Below are positions 1-7,203 of a stretch of 12,761 nt of DNA, one piece after another. Within the stretch, counting starts at the first letter, position 1, and each line of letters opens with the position of its first letter. The notes under the pieces were generated by a model, which made no database searches, was not told the origin of the DNA, and saw only the letters and a program-made list of their open reading frames with translations. Made by a program: the position numbers and the translations under genes. The stretch is taken from assembly GCA_902516685.1 (NCBI GenBank), contig CABXZJ010000027.1:1-12761 (forward strand), given 5' to 3'. Source of the DNA: an uncultured Formosa sp. (GTDB lineage: Bacteria; Bacteroidota; Bacteroidia; Flavobacteriales; Flavobacteriaceae).

Positions 1-321
1 GTACTAGTAAATGAAGAAATTGATGGAGGAGATTGGGGAGGTTCCTGTAGAGGTTGCTTTATGGAAAATGATGATGGGTCGCCTGACACATTTATTTTTA
101 CTCAATCAGATGTCGTAAAAAATGTTTGGGAGTGTTTTCCTGATGATGGTAGCATTTGTACTGAACTAGAAACCTATGGACCAGGAAGTTGGGAAAATAT
201 TGGCTCTGATTTATATGAGATTGATGGAGATCAATTACAAGTAACTTTTATAGGGAATGATGAAATGCAAACGCCTTTCGAAGATGGTGATATCACTCAA
301 ACTTGGAGTCGAGTTGATTAG
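1..321 (+). CDS. 3' end of a small, possibly lipocalin-like protein (partial)
   Basis: The reading frame is open from the first base of the window to a TAG stop at 319-321, giving 106 visible residues. The stretch before the first ATG (61) still reads as protein, with a Cys-x-x-Cys (SCRGC) and acidic/Gly residues, so the true start lies upstream and the ATG at 61 is probably internal. The C-terminal half is acidic and strand-rich, with alternating hydrophobic residues (DLYEIDGDQLQVTF) and the ending QTWSRVD. This resembles the last strands of small lipocalin-like domains common as secreted proteins or lipoproteins in Bacteroidota. The family assignment rests on general resemblance only. A signal peptide cannot be judged because the N-terminus is outside the window. 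No partner gene is evident: the next gene starts 122 bases downstream and has its own candidate promoter. Confidence 0.55.
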   Translation, partial: VLVNEEIDGGDWGGSCRGCFMENDDGSPDTFIFTQSDVVKNVWECFPDDGSICTELETYGPGSWENIGSDLYEIDGDQLQVTFIGNDEMQTPFEDGDITQTWSRVD

Positions 322-396
322 TTAGTAATTTTCATCCTTAAAAAAGTTTGAAAACTCGTAAGATTGGATTAATTATTATCTTCATGAATAACAATT

Positions 397-404
397 TATT
401 TTTG
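397..404 (+). promoter_or_regulatory. Candidate Bacteroidota -7 promoter box for the secreted protein gene
   Basis: TATTTTTG matches the TAnnTTTG consensus of the primary sigma factor in Bacteroidota and lies about 40 bases before the ATG at 444. No TTG (-33 element) is found 17-23 bases upstream; the nearest (364-366) is about 30 bases away. The site is therefore only half of a promoter by sequence, and the match could be chance in such AT-rich DNA. Confidence 0.3.
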
Positions 405-443
405 TAGACACTTTTTATTTTACGTTTAATAAGCATATGTCTT

Positions 444-2486
444 ATGAAAAAAATATTTTTAATATCGTTTTTTGTTTTAGCATATTTTTCTTTCTTGAAT
501 AATTGTTATGCACAGATTGATACTGAATTCTGGTTTATTGCACCTGAGGTGAATCAAAACCATGGAGACCGCCCCATTTATCTAAAATTTGCTACTTATA
601 GTAATCCTTCAACAATTATTCTCACTCAGCCTGCTAACCCTGCTTTTGACCCTATTCAATTTCAAATGCCACCTAACGATTCATATGAACTAGACCTCAC
701 TTCTTTTATTGATATTATTGAAAACAAACCTTCCAATACTGTTTTAGATTTTGGAATTAAAATTGTTTCAACTTCTGAAATTATGGTATACTATGAGGTT
801 AGTCCAGGATGTAATTGCAATCCAGATATTTTTTCTTTAAAAGGAAAAAATGCCCTAGGGACTTCATTTATAACCCCTTATCAATCTTTTAATAATTCAG
901 GAGCAGGATACTACGCCGGCTTCAATATTGTTGCCACAGAAGATGCCACCACAATTGATATTGTTTTAACTCAAGATTCAGAAGGATTTTTAGCTAGTGA
1001 AGAATTTTCTATAACACTCGATAAAGGAGAAAGCTATGGGATTAAAGCTTTAAATAGTATATTGAATGAAAGTTTATCAGGAACAACAATAAATTCAAAT
1101 AAAAATATTTCAGTAACAATTCATGAAGACAGTTTATCTGGTCCGTATGGAGGCTGTGCCGATTTAGTTGGTGATCAATTGATACCAACAGAACTACTAG
1201 GGCAAGAGTATATCGCAGTAAAGGGATATTTGTATGGCCCTGATAAGGTTTATGTGACAGCGCAAGAAAATAACACAACTGTTATGGTTGATGGAGTTCA
1301 ATTTGCTACAATAGATGCACTTGAAACTACTGAAATTACTCTTTCAAATGAATCTGTCTACATATTTACTTCAGAACCAACATATGTTTTACATATGAGT
1401 GGTTTTGGTTGTGAAGTTGGTCAAGCAATATTACCTCCGATAGATTGTACCGGATCATTTGATGTTTCGGTTGTGCGTTCCACATCAGAATTTTTTGCTT
1501 TGAATATACTTGCACCAGCTGGTTCAGAAAATGATTTTTATATACAAGGTAGTAGTTCAACAATTAGTGCTAACGATTTTAGTTATGTTCCAGGTTCTAA
1601 TCAAAACTGGATATATGCACAATTAGACTTTACAAGCCTTATTAGTCCTAATGCTGCAATTAGAGTCTTGAATTCAAATTACCGCTTTCACATGGGATTA
1701 ATTCACGGCGGTGCAACTTCAGGTTGTCGTTATGGCTATTTTAGTGATTTTGGTGAGTTTGATAGTAGTTTTACTGCCGAAAATATTTTATGTGAAGGCG
1801 ATTCTATAGAATTTCAGGGTCCTTTTATTGAAGACGCCATTTACTCATGGAGCGGTCCTGCAGGTTTTACATCAGACATTCAAAGCCCCGTTATTGAAAA
1901 TATTGGTATCTCAAATCAGGGGGAATACACTCTTGAAATTACACTAAATGAGGAATGTAATTCGTCAAGTTCTATGATTATTGAAGTAAACCCAAGACCT
2001 TCCAATTTTGAAATATCTGAAATTAGTATTTGTGACTATTTTAATATTGGAGATATTATTTCGGACTACCCTAACATCAATATATATCATTCATTAGATT
2101 CTAGTCAACCTCTTACTCCAAACACTCCTTTGAGCGTTGGTTCTTATTATGTATCACAGCTCAACCTGAATGGTTGTGAAAGTATAGATGCTATTGATGT
2201 TTATATGAGCTGTTTTCCAAAAATTCCAGATGGATTTTCACCAAATAATGATGGTTTTAATGACTATTTTAATATTAAAAACTTGTACGACGTATTCATC
2301 GATCACAAATTAAAAATTTTCAATCGTTATGGAACACTTGTTTTTGAAGGAGATAATTCAAATAAATGGTATGGTAACATAAAAAATTCTAACAAAAGAG
2401 TGCCAGTAGGAACTTATTTTTACAGGCTTGATTTAAACAATAGTGATAAAGATGTAATCACTGGCTGGGTTTATCTTAATTATTAA
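444..2486 (+). CDS. Secreted IgGFc-binding-like/Ig-domain protein with T9SS type B sorting domain
   Basis: 680 residues. Residues 1-23 form a Sec signal peptide (MKK, hydrophobic core, cleavage after CYA). Residues about 25-440 begin with DTEFWFIAPEV and contain repeated beta-rich blocks (IVATEDATTIDI, YVTAQENNTTVMVDG). This matches the style of the IgGFc-binding protein N-terminal region found in metazoan Fc-binding/mucin-like proteins and in many bacterial surface proteins. Residues about 445-520 are an Ig-like domain (CEGDSIEFQG, YSWSGPAGF, NQGEYTLEI). Residues 521-588 are a short module with the common Bacteroidota signature LSVGSYYVSQ followed by CES. Residues 590-680 are a gliding-motility-associated (type B) C-terminal domain: FSPNNDGFNDYF, LKIFNRYGTLVFEG, VPVGTYFYRLDL. 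The inferred route is Sec to the periplasm, then T9SS across the outer membrane; type B cargo such as SprB usually stays at the cell surface. Adhesion is a guess; no catalytic motif was seen. The ATG is chosen because it gives a complete signal peptide. Confidence 0.85.
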   Translation: MKKIFLISFFVLAYFSFLNNCYAQIDTEFWFIAPEVNQNHGDRPIYLKFATYSNPSTIILTQPANPAFDPIQFQMPPNDSYELDLTSFIDIIENKPSNTVLDFGIKIVSTSEIMVYYEVSPGCNCNPDIFSLKGKNALGTSFITPYQSFNNSGAGYYAGFNIVATEDATTIDIVLTQDSEGFLASEEFSITLDKGESYGIKALNSILNESLSGTTINSNKNISVTIHEDSLSGPYGGCADLVGDQLIPTELLGQEYIAVKGYLYGPDKVYVTAQENNTTVMVDGVQFATIDALETTEITLSNESVYIFTSEPTYVLHMSGFGCEVGQAILPPIDCTGSFDVSVVRSTSEFFALNILAPAGSENDFYIQGSSSTISANDFSYVPGSNQNWIYAQLDFTSLISPNAAIRVLNSNYRFHMGLIHGGATSGCRYGYFSDFGEFDSSFTAENILCEGDSIEFQGPFIEDAIYSWSGPAGFTSDIQSPVIENIGISNQGEYTLEITLNEECNSSSSMIIEVNPRPSNFEISEISICDYFNIGDIISDYPNINIYHSLDSSQPLTPNTPLSVGSYYVSQLNLNGCESIDAIDVYMSCFPKIPDGFSPNNDGFNDYFNIKNLYDVFIDHKLKIFNRYGTLVFEGDNSNKWYGNIKNSNKRVPVGTYFYRLDLNNSDKDVITGWVYLNY

Positions 2487-2659
2487 TTTCATATTTAAAC
2501 CTAGTGCATTATCTAGTTTTTACTCAATTACCAATTTATATGAAAAAACAAAGATTATTTAAACAAATAAGATCTTTAATTGTCAGTGTTAAATAAAAAA
2601 TTTAATTTAAAAGAAATTAACTAACTTTAGAAAATTAATTTTAGAGACAATTATAATTA

Positions 2660-4375
2660 ATGGCGTCACTATCACCATCAACATCTGTTCTAGGTATACG
2701 AAAAGCAAAGCATTTGCTAAGACGCGCTTGTTTTCATTACTCTAAATCTACATTGAATTATTTTGCAACATTAACCCCTGCTCAGGCAGTATCTGAGCTA
2801 TCTATTGATACTACTACCCCTTGGCAAGATCCTTACGATACCACTACAAACAATCAAAATGGTTCAATAGATGGTTTTTGGATTCACAACGGAAATCCTC
2901 CATCCTCATATCCCTATGGGCAAAATAAAAAAAGAGCAATAGTAACCGGCTGGTGGTGGTATAATATGCTAAAACAAAATTGTTTAAAGCATAAGCTGGT
3001 TTACTTTTTACATACTTGTTTTACTGTTTCAAAAAATAATGGTGCAGGTAAGTCATCATATTTCTATGACTATTTAAAACTTCTTGATTTTTATGCTCTT
3101 GGTAGCATAAAAACTCTAGCTAAAAAAATATCATTTGACAATGCGATGTTGTATTATTTAGATAATACAACAAATAATAAAAATAATCCAAATGAAAACT
3201 ACGCGCGCGAGTTTTTGGAATTATTCACAATTCTCAAGGGACCTCAAATAGCTGAGGGTAATTATACAAATTATACTGAAAACGATATTCAACAAGCAGC
3301 TAGGGTTTTTACTGGTATTAAAGTAAAGCCACTACGTGATACTGTTGATCCAGATACAGGAATACCATTTGGATATGTAAAAATTTCTCAACATGATACA
3401 GGTCAAAAAGAATTTAGTAGTGCTTTTAGTAACCAAACTATTAATGGGGGAACAGATCAAGAAGGAGTTATTGATGAAGTTGATGATTTTGTTGAAATGA
3501 TTTTTTCAAATTTGGAAACTGCCAAATCTTATTGTCGCAAGGCTTACAGGTTTTTTGTAAGGAGAGAATGGAATAGTGATGTAGAAAATAATATTATTTA
3601 TCCATTATCGGTTCAACTAATGAATTCAAACTATAACCTATTAAATGTAGTTCAAACTTTACTACAATCACAACATTTTTATGATGAAGATAATTCTGAT
3701 TCAACTAATGAAATTGTTGGGGGTATGATTAAACCCCCTGTACAGTTTATAAGTGAACTTATTTCATTAATTGATATGCCTATTCCAAATCCAGAAGCCT
3801 CTAGCTCAAATGCTCCTACTACTTGGTCGATTGATCAGCTTGACTTTTATCATTTTTATTGGAACTTTTGTCATAATACTTTTTTCCCAGGTTCTGGAAT
3901 GAATATTTTTTCACCTGATACTGTTGCAGGATACCCTGGAGACTATCAAGGACCAAATTTTGACCGTAGTTGGTTTAGTTCTAATACCATTGTAGCTCGT
4001 TATAAAACCATTGAATCTTTAATTGCTGGTAAAAATAAAATTTTAGGTATTCAAACAAATTCCAATGGATTTAATTACTATCAAAATATCAAAGTTCAAT
4101 TTAATTGTATTGATTTTATTTCTAATTCAAATAATATATCAGACCCGTATAATTCAACAACACTTGTTACAGAGTTGTCCGAACTGTTTTTTTGTGAGTC
4201 TTTAGATTCAGACCGCTTAGATTATTTTATTGATACATTAAATGACTCAAACTCAGGTTACTGGGCTGCAGCCTGGTCAGACTATATTACAAATGGTGAT
4301 GATGTACAAGTGAAAAATCGATTAGATTCCCTTTTTACAAAATTAATTAATGCCCCTGAATTTCAGTTGATGTAA
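2660..4375 (+). CDS. DUF1800 family protein
   Basis: 571 residues. Recognisable DUF1800 motifs are the N-terminal AKHLLRRACF (16-25), NENYAREFLELFTI (178-191) followed by YTENDIQQAARVFTGI (205-220), HDTGQKEF (245-252) and a YCRKAYRFFVRREW block (291-304). The biochemical role of the family is unknown; in Bacteroidota and other environmental bacteria these genes commonly sit beside a DUF1501 gene, as here (DUF1501 starts 14 bases after this stop). The start is firm on the upstream side, because an in-frame TAA lies at 2654-2656. With this start there is no hydrophobic signal peptide: the protein begins MASLSPSTSVLGIRKAKHLL, as other Bacteroidota members do. No T9SS sorting domain is seen at the C-terminus (ending INAPEFQLM). 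It is probably co-transcribed with the DUF1501 gene. Confident about the family, not about the function or location. Confidence 0.88.
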   Translation: MASLSPSTSVLGIRKAKHLLRRACFHYSKSTLNYFATLTPAQAVSELSIDTTTPWQDPYDTTTNNQNGSIDGFWIHNGNPPSSYPYGQNKKRAIVTGWWWYNMLKQNCLKHKLVYFLHTCFTVSKNNGAGKSSYFYDYLKLLDFYALGSIKTLAKKISFDNAMLYYLDNTTNNKNNPNENYAREFLELFTILKGPQIAEGNYTNYTENDIQQAARVFTGIKVKPLRDTVDPDTGIPFGYVKISQHDTGQKEFSSAFSNQTINGGTDQEGVIDEVDDFVEMIFSNLETAKSYCRKAYRFFVRREWNSDVENNIIYPLSVQLMNSNYNLLNVVQTLLQSQHFYDEDNSDSTNEIVGGMIKPPVQFISELISLIDMPIPNPEASSSNAPTTWSIDQLDFYHFYWNFCHNTFFPGSGMNIFSPDTVAGYPGDYQGPNFDRSWFSSNTIVARYKTIESLIAGKNKILGIQTNSNGFNYYQNIKVQFNCIDFISNSNNISDPYNSTTLVTELSELFFCESLDSDRLDYFIDTLNDSNSGYWAAAWSDYITNGDDVQVKNRLDSLFTKLINAPEFQLM

Positions 4376-4389
4376 ATATTATAATTATT

Positions 4390-6039
4390 ATGAAACGTAG
4401 ACAATTTGTAAAGCTAACAAGTACCGCATCTGCAGCTGGATTATTGCCTGTACAAGTCAATGCCTCATTCAAATTTTTGAATAATAATTTTAATTGCGAT
4501 TTTTCAAACCGTAAAATAGTTTTGATTGAACTTAAAGGGGGAAATGATGGTTTAAATACAATTATTCCATTGAACGTTTATTCAGACTATGTTAATATGC
4601 GTCCAACAATTCATATTCCGTCCTCTGTTTTGATGCCTTTGAGCGATATTGATTCAAGTCTAATGGGTACGAACCAAGACATTGCATTCCATCCAACACT
4701 ATCAGGCCTTTATAATTTATTCGACCAAGATCAACTAAAGATAATTCAATCTGTTGGTTATCCATCAGCAAACAAGAGTCATTTTGCGTCAATTGATATT
4801 TACAATACAGGGAACGATGGTAATAATTGGAATAATGGTCAAAACAATGGTTGGATAGGACGTTTTATGGAAAATCATTATGCTGATTTAATACCTTCAG
4901 TTTATCCAATGGGAATTCAAATTGGCTCTAGAAATACTTCACTCGGTTTTCATGGCGAAAATGATCACGATTTAGCAATAAACCTAAGTGGTCAAGATTC
5001 TGAAAACTTTTACTCAGTTTTAAGTGGACTCTCAGGAGAATATCCTGCTAATTTTCCGAATTCTCATTATGGTGATGAGTTACAATATATTGTAGATACT
5101 GACGCATTTTCTAACACTTATGCCCAAGCAATTTCAACTGCTTTTAATAATGGTAGTAATTATATTAGTTCAAATTATCCAGACACTGACCTTGCAGATC
5201 AACTTAAAACAGTTGCGAGATTAATTAGGGGAGGAATTCAAACTAAAGTTTACCTTGTTAGATTAGGAGGTTTTGATACACATAATAACCAAGTTCAAGG
5301 ATCTGGTGATATATTAGGTAAACATTATGATTTATTAGATGAATTATCTTCTGCTGTTGAAGCTTTTACCAATGATATCAATTCGGATAGTATTGGAGAC
5401 GATATTGTCGGAATTACAATATCTGAATTTGGTAGGAAAGCTAAAGAAAATGGTAGCTTTGGAACCGATCATGGAGAAGTAGCTCCTGTATTTGTTTTTG
5501 GGAAGCCAATAAAAAGTGGCGTTTCTGGGGTAAATGTTGATTTTAGTGAAGCTACTGCGACTAATAACTATCAGATTGAATCGGTACAATTTGATTACAG
5601 ACAAGTTATCGCAACGCTAATGCAAGATTTTCTAGCGGCTGACGATCAAAACATAGATAATACATTTTTGGAAAACACAAATAATACTAGTTTTACAGAT
5701 TCTAAAATACAAGACTTAATAAAAAGCTCCTACTGCGTTCCCGAGTCCTGCCTTAATCAAAACTTGAGTTCAAATGATTTTAATTCCAAAGAGTGGTTAA
5801 TTTATCCTAACCCATTTCACGATTATATCAATATTAAACCTTTATCTGAGTATTATGGTCAGGACTGTTCATTTAAAATCACAAATCAATTTGGTCAAAT
5901 TATTCTCGAGGGACCTTTAAATTTCATAGATAGATCTATAAAATTGAAACTTTCAACTTTAAATGTTGGTTTATATATAATTACAATAAAAACTAAAAAT
6001 AAGCAAAATAGTTTCAAACTGTTAAAGGGGAGTATTTAA
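4390..6039 (+). CDS. DUF1501 family protein with Tat-like signal and T9SS type A sorting domain
   Basis: 549 residues. The N-terminus MKRRQFVKLTSTASAAGLLP carries a twin-arginine-like RRxFxK motif, a weakly hydrophobic stretch and a plausible cleavage after VNA (about residue 25). The DUF1501 core shows KGGNDGLNTIIP (49-60), SHFASIDIYNTG (130-141), GGFDTHNNQ (293-301), SEFGRKAKENG (345-355) and GTDHGEVAPVFVFG (358-371). The family is related to the alkaline phosphatase/sulfatase superfamily, and the conserved Asp and His residues in the GGFDTH and GTDHG motifs fit metal binding; the substrate is unknown. After a linker with two Cys, residues about 468-549 form a type A T9SS sorting domain (EWLIYPNPFHDYINI, then FGQIILEG and LNVGLYIITIKT). 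It follows the DUF1800 gene by 14 bases, which suggests one operon. The stop lies 9 bases from the convergent stop of the aldose epimerase gene. Confidence 0.9.
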   Translation: MKRRQFVKLTSTASAAGLLPVQVNASFKFLNNNFNCDFSNRKIVLIELKGGNDGLNTIIPLNVYSDYVNMRPTIHIPSSVLMPLSDIDSSLMGTNQDIAFHPTLSGLYNLFDQDQLKIIQSVGYPSANKSHFASIDIYNTGNDGNNWNNGQNNGWIGRFMENHYADLIPSVYPMGIQIGSRNTSLGFHGENDHDLAINLSGQDSENFYSVLSGLSGEYPANFPNSHYGDELQYIVDTDAFSNTYAQAISTAFNNGSNYISSNYPDTDLADQLKTVARLIRGGIQTKVYLVRLGGFDTHNNQVQGSGDILGKHYDLLDELSSAVEAFTNDINSDSIGDDIVGITISEFGRKAKENGSFGTDHGEVAPVFVFGKPIKSGVSGVNVDFSEATATNNYQIESVQFDYRQVIATLMQDFLAADDQNIDNTFLENTNNTSFTDSKIQDLIKSSYCVPESCLNQNLSSNDFNSKEWLIYPNPFHDYINIKPLSEYYGQDCSFKITNQFGQIILEGPLNFIDRSIKLKLSTLNVGLYIITIKTKNKQNSFKLLKGSI

Positions 6040-6048
6040 TCAATAATT

Positions 6049-6945
6049 TCACTTTGGAATAACATCCATATTCCAGGTGATCTCGAAAGAATTTTTAGGA
6101 GATAATTCTTTCAATCCAATTTTGTTATTAAAACTGTCTGAAACACCAGTCATTGGCTCAATTGCAATTGCATCAATGTCTTTTGGCGTATAAAGCTGTA
6201 AATAATTTTCATTTTGTGATGAGCTTAATTTTAAATCATATTTTGGTGTAAAAAATTCTACGTTACGATCATTTAAGATATATGCATCATCTAAAGTTTT
6301 GTCCTTTAAACTTAAAGGCATTTTAAAATTACAATCCACGATTTTAATTGCAATTTTCCTAGAATCTGCTAAAAGTTTTTTATTTGTTGAAAACAATAAA
6401 TTACTTTTACTCAGTTCATATGATTTGAAATACGGATGCCAACCTACGGTAAACGGGAATTTTTGTTTTCCGGTATTAATTATTTTAACCTTGAGTTTTA
6501 AGGATTTCGTTGTTAATTTATAATTAAGCTCAATGCGGTAAGTAAATGGAAAACAGTCATTTATTTTATCCTCTTCGTAAAAAAGTTTAATGCTTGCATA
6601 TTTAGTTGTTAATTTTTCTACAATACATTCAAAATATTTATTGTAAACTAGGCCATGAATAGCATTATTTGCACTTTTTTCGTTACAGTAAAATTTGTAG
6701 TTCTTATTTTTGAAATTATACACTCCGTCTTTTATTCTGTTTGCAAAAGGAAATAAAATTGAAGATGGATAACATTTATTGAATGGAATTGGATGTAAGT
6801 TTGTTATAATAGTTATATTTTTGATTGTAAGCTTATCAACACTTCCTCCTTTGTTTAAACATAAACGTAACTTGGTTCTTGAGTCAGAACTTCTGAGTTC
6901 AATAAACTCAAGTCCTCTTGCAGTCTTCTTATTTATTTTAAACAT
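6049..6945 (-). CDS. Aldose 1-epimerase (galactose mutarotase-like)
   Basis: 298 residues, a normal length for the family. It should interconvert the alpha and beta anomers of an aldose in the cytoplasm; no signal peptide is seen. Visible family motifs are FANRIKDGVYNF (67-78), NAIHGL with His97, VGWHPYF with His170 (the likely acid), LDDAYIL with Asp219/220, and IAIEPMTG with Glu263 (the likely catalytic base). The HPYF and EP blocks are the strongest evidence. There are no other sugar genes nearby, so the substrate cannot be inferred; the broader family also includes glucose-6-phosphate 1-epimerases and uncharacterised members, so I give no gene symbol. It lies 31 bases downstream of a conserved small protein gene on the same strand and may share its transcript. 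It converges with the DUF1501 gene. Confidence 0.87.
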   Translation of the reverse strand: MFKINKKTARGLEFIELRSSDSRTKLRLCLNKGGSVDKLTIKNITIITNLHPIPFNKCYPSSILFPFANRIKDGVYNFKNKNYKFYCNEKSANNAIHGLVYNKYFECIVEKLTTKYASIKLFYEEDKINDCFPFTYRIELNYKLTTKSLKLKVKIINTGKQKFPFTVGWHPYFKSYELSKSNLLFSTNKKLLADSRKIAIKIVDCNFKMPLSLKDKTLDDAYILNDRNVEFFTPKYDLKLSSSQNENYLQLYTPKDIDAIAIEPMTGVSDSFNNKIGLKELSPKNSFEITWNMDVIPK

Positions 6946-6976
6946 TTAAATTGAAATAAAAATTGAAAATTAGGAA

Positions 6977-7126
6977 TTAATCTAAGGCTCTCTTAGTTAC
7001 AAAAGTTCGCCAACCTATGAGAACCATTTGAAACTTGGATGCTTCGTTCAAATCCAATCGGTTTTTTGTCATACTGGGTAATAGAAGTTTATTTAAATAT
7101 GCTAAAACTTTAAAAATTAATTTCAT
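6977..7126 (-). CDS. Conserved small protein of Flavobacteriia, 49 residues
   Basis: The ATG at 7126 gives 49 residues: MKLIFKVLAYLNKLLLPS, then TKNRLDLNEASKFQ and a C-terminal WRTFVTKRALD. A longer reading to 7171 would need a TTG start and adds 15 residues; I prefer the ATG because the shorter form matches the small-protein pattern I recall from many Flavobacteriia (KxLAKxNKxxLPS, KxxLDLxKAxKFQ, WRYxVTxRxLD). Some database entries appear to label such proteins SsrA-binding protein, but at 49 residues this cannot be a full SmpB and the sequence does not resemble one. It is basic and amphipathic, with no clear signal peptide. The function is unknown. It lies upstream of the aldose epimerase gene on the same strand and is divergent from the antiporter gene. 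Confidence 0.72.
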   Translation of the reverse strand: MKLIFKVLAYLNKLLLPSMTKNRLDLNEASKFQMVLIGWRTFVTKRALD

Positions 7127-7180
7127 ATTCCAAAAATAGAATTTCTTTACGATATATCTAACTATTTTCAAATCTTAGGT

Positions 7181-7188
7181 TATCTTCG
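7181..7188 (+). promoter_or_regulatory. Possible -7 promoter box for the antiporter gene
   Basis: TATCTTCG differs from TAnnTTTG at one base and lies 15 bases before the ATG at 7204, inside the 77-base divergent gap. No TTG is seen at the expected -33 distance, so support is weak. Confidence 0.22.
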
Positions 7189-7203
7189 CTAAAAATAATT
7201 TCT

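Noticed and set aside
340..356. Small palindrome (AGTTT/AAACT) after the first, partial gene, considered as a terminator.
   Set aside because: The loop would be about two bases and the stem five A/T-rich pairs, with no T-run following.
1042..1563. Opposite-strand ORFs of 65-78 codons inside the type B secreted protein gene.
   Set aside because: They are antisense shadows of a strongly supported gene, with no recognisable motifs.
2497..2521. Possible terminator after the type B secreted protein gene: CTAG (2501-2504) and CTAG (2513-2516) followed by T's.
   Set aside because: The stem is only 4 pairs plus a mismatch and a few A:T pairs, with little GC, too weak to call an intrinsic terminator.
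2540..2596. An 18-codon ORF (MKKQRLFKQIRSLIVSVK) in the gap before the DUF1800 gene, possibly a leader peptide or remnant signal sequence.
   Set aside because: It is very short and Lys/Ile-rich as expected by chance in AT-rich DNA, is not in frame with the DUF1800 gene, and resembles no leader peptide I know.
7131..7138. TATTTTTG on the - strand just before the small protein ATG, a perfect -7 box by sequence.
   Set aside because: It ends 4 bases before the ATG and has no TTG at the right distance (nearest about 30 bases upstream), so it is more likely a chance match, though a leaderless start is not excluded.
7127..7171. N-terminal extension of the small protein to a TTG at 7171 (64 residues).
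   Set aside because: It needs a rare start codon, and the extra 15 residues (MKIVRYIVKKFYFWN) are not part of the conserved pattern; the ATG at 7126 is better.
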